Source: Rhinopomastus cyanomelas
Taxonomy: Eukaryota > Chordata > Aves > Bucerotiformes > Rhinopomastidae
Direction: 5' to 3'
DNA: 64,000 nt
Assembly (NCBI GenBank): GCA_013400115.1
Contig: VXBP01001155.1
Location: forward strand, 806,001 to 870,000
The first letter of the stretch is position 1; each line of letters opens with the position of its first letter. The notes under the pieces are model-generated. The model did not search any database. It was not told where the DNA came from and worked only from the letters and a program-made list of their open reading frames with translations. Both the position numbers and the translations under genes were made by a program. Positions 13,721 through 25,312 of this stretch are shown here, in pieces.

Positions 13721-14954
13721 CACTATTTTCTTATGTCTCTTTCTTCATATATGGTATCATGCCACGTGACTGCAGGCAAAAGGCTTGTCTTTGCAGAGAA
13801 CTACAACCCTAGACAATATATGCTGAGGGACAGTAAGGACAGGAGAAAATTATCCATACCCTTTATGAAGGCATCTCTAATTTGCCCAAATATTATATGA
13901 TCTATTGTTGGAGTCCCATACTTGCAAAATGACCACCAATAAGTGATTCCAGCAGGAGATATATATTAACAGAAGACACGTGACATTAAATAGTGTTCTT
14001 GCTGATTGGGAAAAGTAGGTGCCCTGCTTTCCAGGTTTTATGATGAAACCTCCTGAGATTAATTGTCTGGCTGATGAGTAGGACAAAAATCACAGTCCCT
14101 AATTATAGGTAAGATATGGAGTTTCAGCTATAAAAGGAAATTACTGAACAAAGGTGTTTAACAATATTCTGATTATATGAAAGAAAATGTTTCAATTGTT
14201 TTGGAAACCATTTATTAGAAGAAAGATGTTTCCTAGCATGTCTACTACTGAAAGTTTTGGTGATAAATGCATAACCTCAGCCTTGCAGCAGAGTATATAG
14301 TTGGGTTTTTAACTCGCCCCAGTAACTGGTAGCCAAATTTCTTTATGACACACTCATATGGGAAAGCAAGAAAACATGCAGATCAGCAGAGACTGGAGCT
14401 CTTAAAACAATCGCATTAAACAAGGAATAGCTTGGTTCCTCACTTTGGACTCATAAACCAGCAGCAGGAGCTTTGAACTGGAGAAGAAAGGCTACCCTAA
14501 TCTAAATGTTCCTCAAGATGACCTTTTAAATATTTAACCTTCTAGCTGTGTTATACTGCAAATTTTTCTGTGCATGGCTGTGTAGCCATTGCTTTGTGTT
14601 CAGGACCAAGTGGATTTACTTACTAATTGGCTCTGTGGCACTACGCTCCTTTGATTTTCCTCTTCACTCTCATCTTCTCTGTGTTTGAGGAGCTGTAGCC
14701 AAGTGTTATATATTCCTGAGAAGAAGTTTGCAAAAGCTGGTAAAAAATCGTTTGGCTCACTACTCAGAGAATATCGGTATATAGTCTCTAGTGAGCAGTA
14801 GTGCTCTGCGGAATTGCTGCATTTAATTGGGTTACAGCTGCTGATGATTTTGTGCAGCTATACTGGGGGGTTTAGTAACAGATTTTCCAGCTTAACACTG
14901 CTTCTTCTCTCGGACCTTTTCAATCACTTGTAGAGGAAAAGAAAAGTAAAAGTC
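13721..14954. other. Non-coding, no recognised element
   Basis: Unique-looking AT-rich sequence. No motif-bearing open frame was seen. Confidence 0.5.
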
Positions 14955-16285
14955 AGAATCACCTCCATCCCAGAAAAGGTGATGGAACAATTTATCCTAG
15001 ATGCTGTCTCCAGGCACATCAAGAACAAGAGGGTTATTAGTTATAGTCAGCATGGCTTCACCAAAGGGAAGTTATGCTTGACCAACCTGATAGCCCTTTA
15101 TGAGGGCATAACCAGGTGGATAGATGATGGCAAAGCAGTGGATGTGGTCTATCTTGGCTTAAGTCTCCCACAGCGTCTTCGCAGCCAAACAGAAGCAAGT
15201 GTAGACTAGATGATCAGGTAGAGAGGTGGATGGTGAACTGTCCGCAGGATAGAAGCCCATGAGGGTGGTCAGTGGGACAGTCTAGTTGGAGGCCTGTATC
15301 TAGTAGAGTCCCCCAGGGGTCAGTAATGGGACCAGTACTACTCAATCTATTCTTTAACAAGTTAGATGAGGGATTAGAGAGCACTCTCAGCAAGTTTGCA
15401 GATGACACAAAGCTGGGAGGAGTTGCTGACTCCCCAGCAGGCTGTGCTGCCATTCAGCGGGACCTGGATAGTCTGGAGAGCTGGGTGGGGAGAAATTTAA
15501 TGAAGTATAACAAGGGTAAGTGTAGACTCTTGCATCTGGGCAAGAACAACCTCAGTTACCAGTAGAGGTTGTGGACTGACCTGTTGGAAAACAGTGTAGG
15601 AGAAGGGAGCTGAAACTCCTGAGGGTCCTCGTGAACAGCAAGATGAGCACGAGCCAGCAATTTGCCCTTGTGGCCAAGAAGGCCAATGGCATCCTGGGAT
15701 CAGAAGTGGGGTGGTTGGTAGATCGAGAGAAGTTCTACCTCCCTCTCTATTCTGCCCTGGTGAGACCACATCTGGAATCCTGTGTCCAGTTCTGGGCCCC
15801 TCATTTCAAGAAGTACACCGAGCTGCTGGAGGGTGTCCAGCGTAGAGCAATGACGATGATGAAGGAAGTGGGACTCTTCCCTTATGAGGAAAGGCTGAGG
15901 GAGCTGGGTCTCTTTAGCTTGGAGAACAGGAGCCTGAGGGGTGACCTCATTAATGTTTATAAATATGTCAAGGGTGAGTGTCAGGAGGATGGAGCTAGGC
16001 TCTTTGCATTGTCATCCAATGATAGGACAAGGGGCAATGGGTGTAAGCTGGAACATAGGAGGTTCCATATAAATATGAAAAGAAACTTCTTCCCAGTGAG
16101 GTGACAGAGCACTGGAACAGGCTGCCCATTGGGGTTCTAGAGTCTCCTTCTGTGGAGACATTTAAAACCTGCCTGGATATGTTCCTATGGGACTTGGTCT
16201 AGGTGATCCTGCTGTGCTGGGGGGATTGGACTAGATGATCTTTCTATATTCCTTCCAATCCCTAATGTTCTGTGACTCTGTGAAA
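14955..16285 (+). mobile_element. CR1 with RT-to-3' end, 1.3 kb, broken ORF2
   Basis: The longest uninterrupted CR1 in the window. It opens in the RT fingers (14979-15209: KVMEQFILDAVSRHI, then QHGFTKGK..LTNLIALY) and continues through the palm (15272-15565) with the catalytic FADDT codons at 15395-15409. The post-RT region follows (15631-16104: LVRPHLESCVQFWAP, LRELGLFSLENR, DRTRGNGCKLEHRRFHIN), then 3' UTR and octamer tail. The three parts lie in three different frames. About 20 bp is missing after VVYL (near 15158), removing RT motif A (DFSKAFDTV in relatives) with its catalytic aspartate. A stop also ends the first part at 15209. The endonuclease is truncated away. Non-functional, but only modestly diverged in its 3' half. 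Confidence 0.96.
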
Positions 16286-18052
16286 AGTTTGAGAATATGT
16301 GAATTTGGGTAGGTGAGAGATTGAGGTTCCGTCTTTGCACCAAATCACATTGCTTCATTGTTCCAAATGGAAGCATTTACTCAGCTAATGAGTTGACACA
16401 AGACTTCCTGGAACCAAAATAAACAATATTAAAAATGCAGATGAATTAGGCATATAAGTCCTATGACTCTATGATACCCCTGTTTAAACAGTAACATAGA
16501 CATTTATTTGCACTTTGAGACATCATCTTTAGGCATCCAGTTATGTGCTCATGCACAACATTAAGTTCAACACTTCTGGCACATGTATATTCCTACTGGT
16601 TTATCCTAACTAGTATAAAAAGTCTTCTTCCAGTCTTTGGTCACAGATTGTCCATAAGACATACAAACAAAACTCAAGAAAAACACTGGAGTTTGGGAAA
16701 TGGAAAAATCTGCACAGGTATCTCTTCATCCAGGCAAGCAAACACATGTAAGAAAATAAACATAATGAACGGATGTTTATGTTAACTTGACCTTTTTTTA
16801 ATTTGCAAATAAGAGATGTCACGGTAGCATTGCATAAGGTGACCTATGTGTATTTTTTGAAAGGGTTAAGACAAGGGTTAAGAAAGGGTTTGATTCTTTT
16901 AAGAAGTTACATTTTCTATAGTTTTAAAAAAAGTTGAAAGCCACTGCTCCAGAAAATCCCCATTAGACTGATAGAAGGTAATTAATGGCAATATTCATTA
17001 AGTAGTTATTATGCAAAGGAGAAAGGCTAAATCAAGAAGCCAGTTCATTTGCTAGAAAAAAACCCAACCTCTGAGAGTACAGAATTTACAGAGGCCTGAC
17101 AAAGAAGCCCTGACATCAGTAGAGATATATAACATGGGCTCAAACTGGAAGTTTCTGAGCAGAATAGAGGAAGAAATGGGAATTCAGTCATTCCTGATGT
17201 GACCTAGGAGGGAACTTGAGCTCACTGAGGAACCAGCCAAATTCAGGACAAGCTGTCCTGGTTTGGAGAGAAAAACCTCAGTCATTATTGAGAAAAACCA
17301 TTTAGGCAAAGGATTCTGATCTACAGAAAGCCTACAAGAGAAGAATGATCCAGGCTGTGGAACTGTTGGCCTACAGCAGGGAAATGAGGCTAGGGATTGA
17401 ATTTTTTGCTTTAATTTTGAGGATTTTTTAATACCTCAATACAATTGTATCCTTTATTTTCCTATTAAGTACAACAATATTAAAAAATCTTGTGTGGCTT
17501 TTTAACCAGATATGTATGGGTAACTCTACACTTACAAATTATTCAGTGCCAGGAAATCTTCCCAAGGGTTGGCAACTGATCACTTACACAGCTGAATTGT
17601 CAAAATAGTCCCAGTATATTTCTAGTCCTGGCCAACAAGCCCTATCCCAGACAATTCCTGGGCATAGTGCAGGAGTGAGCACCGGCCAACGACCACTCCA
17701 GTAGGCAGTTGGGATGGGGGCCATCCTGTTTGGAAAGTAGGAGAGTTGAACACTGTGAATGTCGATAATTTCATTACAGTTTGCCTCGGTGCCAGAGAAC
17801 CGCACAATTAATTTGCTAGCACAGATACAGACTATGTATGTGCATATGCTGTGTTTATCCTGGAGTCCTAAAATGGCAAACTACAAACTGGCAATATTGG
17901 GATATCCAGCAGGATTATGGAAACTACATAAGAACTGAAAGAAGTACAGGATTTTGTTTCAGGGCTAAACCACCAGTATAACAAGGAGGAAAAGAAACTA
18001 CCTTTGACTGTTTAAATTCTCACTTAAACCAGTTTTACACAAACACAGTTCA
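16286..18052. other. Non-coding; exon-like minus-strand patch at 17584-17805
   Basis: Mostly AT-rich. Three imperfect AAGGGTTAAG units lie at 16861-16890. A 73-codon minus-strand frame at 17584-17805 is G+C-richer than its surroundings and ends next to a GTAAGT donor-like sequence (minus strand, about 17580-17587). I do not recognise the product. Confidence 0.4.
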
Positions 18053-18252
18053 GTCTGGAAGACGCCTTGGGAGATTGGCTAGCCCAGCTCCCATGCTAAA
18101 AGTGGAATCAAACAGCAAACTGCTTAAGACTGTGTCCAATTACTCTTCAATAGCTCCAAGGATGGAGACTTCACAAGTTCTTTGGGAAAACTCTTCTGCT
18201 GCTCAGCCACCCTTACAACACAAAAGTTTTACTTATGTTTAAACTGTAAGAT
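18053..18252 (-). mobile_element. Old CR1, 3' part (outer element of a nest)
   Basis: Diverged CR1 read on the minus strand. Plus-strand landmarks are GGAAGACGCCTTGGGAGAT, GACTGTGTCCAATT, TCCAAGGATGGAGACTTCAC and the decayed 'accctcacagtgaaaaag' region ending at ACTTATGTTTAAACTG. It continues after the insertion as 18425-18690. Confidence 0.8.
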
Positions 18253-18272
18253 GTAGAATGTAGACCATGTAG

Positions 18273-18414
18273 ATGAATCACAGAACGTCAGGGATTGGAA
18301 GGAACCTTGAAAGATCATCCAGTCCAATCCCCCTGCCACAGCAGGATCCCTTAGATCATGTCATGGAATCACAGGATCATAGAACCTGATGGGATTGGAA
18401 GGGACCTCAAAAGA
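18273..18414 (-). mobile_element. Younger CR1 with two 3' tails in tandem, inserted into the old CR1
   Basis: Two consecutive copies of the CR1 3' UTR in the same (minus) orientation: 18273-18357 and 18361-18414. On the minus strand the order is tail 1 (GTCCCTTCCAATCCCATC, octamers), then immediately tail 2 (GATCCTGCTGTGGCAGGGGG, CTTCCAATCCCTGACG, octamers). The junction lies at about 18358-18361. The same two-tail layout appears at 53230, 56528 and 58350. It sits exactly between the two halves of an older CR1. Confidence 0.82.
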
Positions 18415-18424
18415 CATAATATAT

Positions 18425-18690
18425 CAGTTTGTTTTTCACCTTTTAATTGGACACTGAGGAGAAGCATCTCCAGGCCAATATATTCCGGATATCTCCACCT
18501 CTCTTTGTGTATCAGATGCTCCTATCCCTTCATGCTGTTTGTGGCCCTTTATTGAACTCACTTGATTATGTCCAAATCTCCTTTGTACTGGGGAGCCCAG
18601 CAAAAGACCTAGCACTCCAGATTCATCTCGCTAGGCTTAAACAGAGGGGAAGGATCGCATGCCCCAACCTTCTGGCAAAACATCCAAAAA
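18425..18690 (-). mobile_element. Old CR1, upstream part of the split element
   Basis: Continuation of 18053-18252: CAGTTTGTTTTTCACC and GGACACTGAGGAGAAGCATC (C-terminal ORF2 region), then TATCAGATGCTCCTATCCC, GTGGCCCTTTATTGAACTC, CTGGGGAGCCCAGCAAAAG and CTCCAGATTCATCTCG (the 'QFWAPQ' region). Heavily mutated. Similarity fades at about 18690. Confidence 0.78.
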
Positions 18691-21354
18691 GCAAAAATAC
18701 TTTTCTGAAGAATTATCTAGTAATTTCTAGATCCTTCCACAAAATGATATCAAAATGGGAAAAAGACATTAAATCAGTTCGCAGTGTGCTTCTAAATCAA
18801 CTTTATGGCCTCTTGTGAATTTTTCTTAGTTGGAGAATTTATATTTTGCACCTAAGTTGCTTCATTAGATATTCGACGTTCTCAACGAGAAAAAATGTTG
18901 AGAAAATTATACATAGCAAGGAATACATTTGCAGTATTGATTAAATTATACTAGTAAATTAGAAAGATTGAAACTTGCTGGTATTAAGAGCAGTTCCAAG
19001 GGAGAACTCAAATAACTTGAAACCACAGCCCCACTTTTCTGTCACAATATTCTACACAGTTTATGGAAACCAATTAGTAATGTTTACTACTGCACTGCCT
19101 GTAACTGTCTGGAGCTATGTCAGGCTTGATTGGGGCTTGCATATTATTTGGTTTAGATTGAATCAACTGGTACACAGGCATGGGGTTTATTCATGTTTTC
19201 AGTTGTTGTACAAAAAGGTACTGCACAATGTTCAGAATTTTAAAAAGTGTAAACATTTTAAACAAATACACAGATTGCCTCTAGCAACGCTCAGAATAAT
19301 TCAGAAGTCATCTGAAGGCAGAAAATGCAGCTCACTGAAAACATCCGTTTCCCCTCAACATTTAATTTGGCACAATTCATTAATGATGACACACTAACAC
19401 ATTACCAGTGGCACATAATAACCAGAGGATAATTATCCCTGGATGCCATGCTTATAAGGCCCTATCTTTACTGTGGGCATCACTCAGTGTGCCTTGCAGC
19501 CTCCATATCCTGATAAACCAAATTAAAAATCTGCTTCGAGATCTCCATGTCTATTTTCCAACAGATTTCAGCTTTCCTGGAGTCCCAAGCATGGATAGCA
19601 AGGGAATATGGTATGTGCACAGGTTTTCTTTGGTAGAATATCACAGTGCGGAGGGAACATAACTCCAGATAAATGAAGTTCCAGAAGCATCTCTGGAGCT
19701 CTCCATGCACTGAGAATGTGATTTGTCAGCAAGATCTCAGCAGCTGACATCTTCTAAATGTTCCTGGAGCGGAGGAATAGGGAAGTGTTTGATTGAACAC
19801 TACTGGAAGAGAGAAAGCTAAAGGTGAAAGCAGAAAGACAGAGGTACTTTCCTTGAGAAGAGAGACATTTTTTTCTTTGAGGAAATCATTCTCATGTTAG
19901 CACCATTTGCAATGCCAACCATGCTGTTACAGATCGTACTAAGAGAAATCATTATGAAAGTCACAGAATCACAGAGTCCTAATATTTCTTTTCTTTTGAC
20001 ATTAGACGTGTAGTCACTTTTTATCCCAGTGCACTCATGTCTGTGGCAAGACAGCTGCAATTCAGCTTGCAATAAATATAACCCATTATAATCAGTGGAT
20101 TTTGAAATTTTCACTTTAGATGTGATTTATAAAGATTAGATGTTATACATCATGTTTCACAGAAACAATATAGGAAAGGCAATTATTAGAGCTAATTAAA
20201 AATTCACACATCTGGGACTATGGAAAAACACTTCAAGATAACTACTTCTCTACCCAAATTGATACCAGGCACAGTAAGAGTGCAAGAAAGACAGATGGAT
20301 GCTATGTTTCTGGGAACATATATGCTGCTAGCTAGTAAAATGGTAGATGTGTTTTGCTCATATCTCTGTTTCTAGTTGGGAAAAAACAGTCCTCAAGTTC
20401 CAATATAGAATGACACAAAATGCCACTTGTGCAAGTGTAACATGTTGGTGCAATTGAGAAGACCTCACATATGTTGAATTGACTACATCATGGCATCAGC
20501 CACTTGGGGCATTTGGTTAATGCATTTAATTTAGCGCAGTAATTGCTGTATCAGACCAAACAAATTGCCAAGCTATTTCTTATTCTGTGCTTAGGATTAG
20601 TTATTTTCCTTTATTTTACCATGTACTATTTACTATTTTTACTTCCTCCTTTGCTCTCTTATGTCTTCTTTATTTTAGAGTGCGTGACTCTAATAAAGAA
20701 GTAGACAGTGCCACGTTCAGATATAGGAAACTGCTCATTTCTCACTGCAGGGTTTTTTAGGCTAATGACACTGACTCGACTGTGGTCTGAGTAAACCTGT
20801 GGCCTTCCCACCTAACTTGGATCTCGTCTTGACTTTCAGATTTGTTACAATCAAACTGGCAGATACAATCTTTTACTACATTAGCCAAGCCAAAAGTAAG
20901 AACAATTTGTTTCATCAACATTTGTATCATTAAAACATATTCTGACATCTCTATGAGAAGGTGAAAATGCTGAGTAGTTCTGCAAGTGCTTCATAAGAGG
21001 GAAGAATCTGTAAAGCCACATATTTGAGCTCTCTGGTTGGTTTATATATTATCACCGTGGAAAAACTGTGAGGGTAAAGCATGGTGTATTATGGGTTAAG
21101 CACAGATTGCAAAATACAAAGTTCCTACTCTAGAGCTGACAACCCAAGGGAAAAAAAAATACTGACACCTGAATCAAAATCACAGGAAATAATGGGCTTC
21201 AAAAAAATAGCATAGGATACTTATTTCATGTGTACTTACTAGATTCCCTATGTCTATGATTCACAGGAACTATCTGCTTCCTTCTCTTTACCATCAGTGT
21301 AAGGAGATGCATGTGAACTTCAGGATGCAATAAGTCAATAACTTCTTCCAACGT
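18691..21354. other. Non-coding; possible 20-bp CR1 tail scrap at 19963
   Basis: Mostly unique AT-rich DNA. TCACAGAATCACAGAGTCCT at about 19962-19981 looks like a CR1 octamer tail in minus orientation but is too short to be sure. A 140-codon plus frame at 18975-19397 has no recognisable motif. Confidence 0.4.
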
Positions 21355-22024
21355 GGCATGAGCCAGCAAGGTGCTTTTGTGGCCAAGAGGGCCAACAGCA
21401 TCCTGGGGTGGATCAGAAAGGGTGTGGTTAGCAGATCAGGAGATGTTCTTCTCCCCCTGTACTCTGCCCCAGTGAGACCACATCTGGAATCTTGTGTCTG
21501 GTTCTGGGCTCCTCAGTTCCAGAAGGACATGGAACTGCTGGAGGGAGTCCAGTGTAGACCAATGAGGATGATGAAGGAAGTGGAAAACTTGATGAGGAAA
21601 GGCTAAGGGAGCTGGGTCTCTTTAGATTGGAAAAGAGGAGACTGAGGGGTGACCTCATTAATATCTGTAAATATGTGAAGGGTGAGTGTCAGGAGGATAG
21701 AGTTAGGCTCTTCACAGTGTCATCCAATGATAGGACAAGGGGCAATGGGTGTAAGCTGGAACATAGGATGTTCCACATAAATATGAGAAGGAACTTCTCC
21801 ATGATGACGGTGACAGAGCATTGGAATGGGTTGCCCAGGGAGGTTGTGGAGTCTGCTTCTCTGGAGATGTTTCAAACCGTCCTGAACATGTTCCTTTGTG
21901 ACTTGGCCTAGCATCTTCCTAGGATCACCTAGATCAAGCTGCACAGGAATATATCCAGGCAGGGGCATTGGACTAGATGATCCTTCAAGGTCCCTTCCAA
22001 TCCCTAATGATTCTATGATTCTAT
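21355..22024 (+). mobile_element. CR1, post-RT region to tail, with internal foldback
   Basis: Begins at the MSQQ..FVAKRANSILGWIRK segment and continues through PVRPHLESCVWFWAPQFQKDMELLEGVQC (21358-21606), then EKRRLRGDLINICKYVKGE to LEMFQTVLNMFLCDLA (21627-21911). Two frames are separated by a small deletion around 21585-21610. Just after the ORF2 stop, 21921-21959 is an antisense copy of the CR1 end region, so the expected GATCCTGCTGTGG segment is replaced. The normal tail resumes at GGACTAGATGATCC (21970-21983) and ends in two perfect ATTCTATG octamers. Confidence 0.94.
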
Positions 22025-23084
22025 GGCTTGAGTCAGAACTAGCTTCTATACCAAAAGCACTAACATTTGAGCAGGTATATCTTCCTTAAGCTGCCAAATT
22101 ATTCTTGTAAGTTTTTCAGCAGAGGAATTAGAGACTTTTCTGAGGAGGATGAGAGAATACTACAGATTATTATGTTTTTTTCCTCCACGTACCAAGAAGT
22201 CCCTGGGAGAAAATACACAAAAACTCAGACATGGCATGACAAAAATTTACATCAAGTGCTAACTAAGGCCAGAAATCAACATCTTACCTACAAACAAGAA
22301 TGATGTAGGAAGAACCTGTGAAGGGCTTTGAATATCCAGACAGTGACTGCTTCAAAAGAAAAAGGGAAATCACTGAATTTATATATAATTTCTTTGACAG
22401 TCAATGCAAGAGTCCACAGAAATTATCTTTACAGCAGAAGAGATGTAAAAGGGTAAAACTGTATCTCTAAAATGATGTTAGTACTAATTGAGATTAATAG
22501 ATTAAAGATTGGGAATGAGGATGTGCTGAAAAGTTTCTGGACAGAAGTTTTCACAGCGTGGAACATTGAGAAAGTATACACCTCACCTACCTTAAAGATG
22601 TTCCATGAAAGATTCATTAAGGTGGACATACCATACCCAGATGTCAAAACACTGTGAGAGGACCAAGTAAAAGAAAAGGAATTATATCACTGACAAGCAG
22701 GATGATGTCACAGTGATGAAGAAAAAAAAGGGGGTAATTGAAGATTTAAAACCTAGCTTTAACCTAGGATGACTGTTGAAAGGACTTGTAGGCATCCACA
22801 AATAGACAATATAATAACAGAAATTTTCCTGTTGGAAGAAAAGGAGATCTGTAGGAGAACCCTGTAAATAATCTGCTAGAAAAAGTAGTTGGTTTTACAT
22901 TAGTCAGAGATGCAATACAGAAGGAAAGGAGAATGAGGGGGCAAAAGAGTCAATTTTTAAGGGATAATCCATGAGAAGAAACTATCAAAGGAAAGATTCA
23001 ACATGTTATTGAAAATATCAGAGGAAAGACCAAGAGATTTTGAAACCTCATAAACTGGAGGATCATGGCACTTTAAGAAGATCA
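22025..23084. other. Non-coding, no recognised element
   Basis: AT- and purine-rich unique-looking sequence. Short frames only. Confidence 0.5.
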
Positions 23085-23530
23085 TAGAATAATTGAATCA
23101 TAAGACAGAATCATAGAATGGTTCGCGTTGGAAGGATCAGAGATCGTGTAGTTCCAGCTTCACTGCCATGGGCAGGTACACCTCCAACTAGACCAGCTTC
23201 CTCAAAGACCCATCTTGGTCTTTGGTCTTTAACACTTCCAGCTCACAGCTTCTCTGCATAACCTTCATAGCAAGGAACTTCTTAGTTTCTAATTTAAATT
23301 TTCCCTTGTCCAGGCTAAAGCCATTATTCTTTCTCCTGTCACTAGAGTCTCTTGTGATAAGTTCTTCCCCAGCTTTCTTCTAGGCCCATTTAAGTACTGA
23401 AAGGATGCTATAAGTTCTTCCCAGAGAAGCACTTGTTCTTGTTGAACTTCATGGTCCCATCTATCAAGCCTGTCAAGGTCTCTTGCTTGCAGCCCTTCTC
23501 TCAAGTGTACTGACCACACAACACAATCTG
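23085..23530 (-). mobile_element. Older CR1 subfamily, 3' part with internal deletion
   Basis: The tail (plus strand GACAGAATCATAGAATGG, GTAGTTCCAGCTTCACTGCCATGGGCAG) differs from the majority type, using the 'ttccaaccccctgccatgggcag' ending of older CR1s. The body follows: CACTTCCAGCTCACAGC, TAAAGCCATTATTCTTTC and CCCAGCTTTCTTCTAGGCCC to about 23425. It then jumps to GTTGAACTTCATGGTCCC and TCAAGCCTGTCAAGGTC, which lie several hundred bp further upstream in ORF2, so an internal deletion joins them. The RT palm is reached but decayed. Confidence 0.85.
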
Positions 23531-24433
23531 CTGAGTGTGCATAGTTGATTATGTCAAAGACATGACAAAACTGAGAGAACTGAGTATTGAGTTTGAGATT
23601 TGGCTAAGTAGAGGGCATTTTAAATTTTGCAAGACATATTTCAAAAATAATTAAATTAGCTCATGTGGGGTTTGGGGAAGAAAAATGGAGTGACAAGACT
23701 CAGCACACTTGGGAAAGAAATGCAAAGAATTTTGAGCAGTAAATGAGAAAGAAAATGGAACAAGTGTGAATTATTTTGAATAGGAGACATTAGCACAAGG
23801 TTCAGAAGAAGACTGAGAGAGGAGCCATTCCTACCTTTATTTCTTCAAGAGAAGACAGAAGGTTCTGTCTGTCAACTCTCACGTGGTCTCTTACTATTTA
23901 ATAGCTTTAGTAATAATCCCCATTTTGTTAGCCATGCTACTTTAGCACACTAACAACACAGCAAAGAGACATTCCAATATTCCACTGTCGGATTTACAGA
24001 CTCTTGCTCCCAAACATCTAGGCAGAGCAGTAGGGTACTTTTGCCACAGATTGCCAGCTAACATTCACTGCTAGTTAAATGTATTCCTCTGTTTAGGGTT
24101 ATATGAGTATAACCTGTCACTGTCCTCCTTCAAGCCAGCAGTGCCTATCCCGGTCAGCAAGCTTCTGGCTCTCTAGCCACAGATGGTCTCTCTGGTAGCA
24201 TGGCTACTGACTCTGATTTTTATTGATCATCAGCAGACAAACCTTGCTGTGCACACAAGCTCAACAGCTGCTATTTCTTGAGCAGTTCATAATTCATGTC
24301 TTCTAATTTGCCTTACCTATAGCACACTAACAGATATGCACCTAGCTTTTGTTAAAAGAAGAGAGGGCAACAATACTGATGGCACTGGAAACCATTAAAG
24401 GCAGACATACTACATGAGCTAAAAGGTGGAAGA
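23531..24433. other. Non-coding, no recognised element
   Basis: Unique-looking sequence between two CR1s. Nothing recognisable. Confidence 0.5.
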
Positions 24434-25000
24434 GTCATAGAATCACAGAATCATTAGGGATTGGAAGGGACCTCAAAAGATCATCTAGTCCAATCCCCCT
24501 GCCACAGCAGGATCACCTAGATGAAGTCACACAGGAACATACCCTGGCAGGTTTTAAACTACTTCAGAGAAGGAGATTCCACAATCTCCTTGGGCAGCCT
24601 GTTCCAATGCTCCATTATCCTCCCTGTGAAGAAGTTGCTTCTGATATCTATATGGAACCTCCTATGTTGCAGCTTACACCCATTGCCCTTTGTCCTGTCA
24701 ACTGACGACACTGAGAAGAGCCTGGCTCCATCCTCCTCACACCCACCCCTCATATATTCATAGACATTAATGAGGTCATCCCTCAGTCTCCTCTTCTCCA
24801 AGCTAAACAGACCCAGGTCCCTTAGCCTCTCCTCATAAAGGAGGTGTTCCTTCATCTTCTGTTGCTCTACTCTGGACCTTCTCCAGCAGCTCTGTGTCCT
24901 TCTGGAACTGAGGAGCCCAGAACTGGACACAATACTCCAGATGTGTTCTCACCAGGGCAGAGCAGAGGGTGAGAAGAACCTCTCTCGATCTGCTAACCAT
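24434..25000 (-). mobile_element. CR1, 3' part (host of a nested CR1)
   Basis: Majority-type CR1. The minus strand encodes YEERLRDLGLFSLEKRRLRDD and DRTKGNGCKLQHRRFHIDIRS (24559-24930), then the 3' UTR and octamer tail at 24434-24465. The element is interrupted at GATCTGCTAACCAT (ends 25000) and resumes at 25243 with CTCCCTTCTGATCC, which joins in register with sister copies (compare 37398-37425). Confidence 0.95.
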
Positions 25001-25235
25001 AGAGTCATCATGGCTGGAAAGGACCTCCAGGGTCATCGAGTCCAACCTTTTCTCCTAGTGTCTAACCACTAGACCATATCCCTAAGCGCCGCATCCACTC
25101 GTTCTTTAAACACCTCCAGGGACGGTGACATCACCACCTCCCTGGGTAATCCATTCCAGTTTCTAATCACCCTCTCAGTAAAGAATTTCCTTCTAACGTC
25201 CAATCTAAACATCCCCTGATGCAACTTGAGGCCAT
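25001..25235 (-). mobile_element. CR1 of a second young subfamily, nested in the previous CR1
   Basis: Minus-strand CR1 3' end of the type with ATCATGGCTGGAAAGGACC and GGGTCATCGAGTCCAACC on the plus strand. The C-terminal ORF2 piece contains RLDVRRKFFTERVIRNWNGL and SLEVFKERVDAALRD. It lies between two copies of TAACCAT (24994-25000 and 25236-25242), a 7-bp target-site duplication. It is very similar to the 3' end of the nested copy at 46263-47954, so both look recent. Confidence 0.93.
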
Positions 25236-25242
25236 TAACCAT

Positions 25243-25312
25243 CTCCCTTCTGATCCATTCCAGGATGCTGTTGGCCCTCTTGGCCACAAGACCACATTGC
25301 TGGTCATGCTGA
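25243..25312 (-). mobile_element. CR1, resumed part of the split host
   Basis: Short continuation of 24434-25000: CAGGATGCTGTTGGCCC, CTTGGCCACAAGACCAC, TGGTCATGCTGA (minus strand: QQCGLVAKRANSILEWI). 5' truncated at about 25312. Confidence 0.93.

Noticed and set aside
16861..16890. Telomere-like GGGTTA repeats
   Set aside because: Three imperfect AAGGGTTAAG units with unequal spacing; not a (TTAGGG)n array.
19962..19981. CR1 octamer tail
   Set aside because: Only 20 bp with no body; kept as a remark, not a feature.
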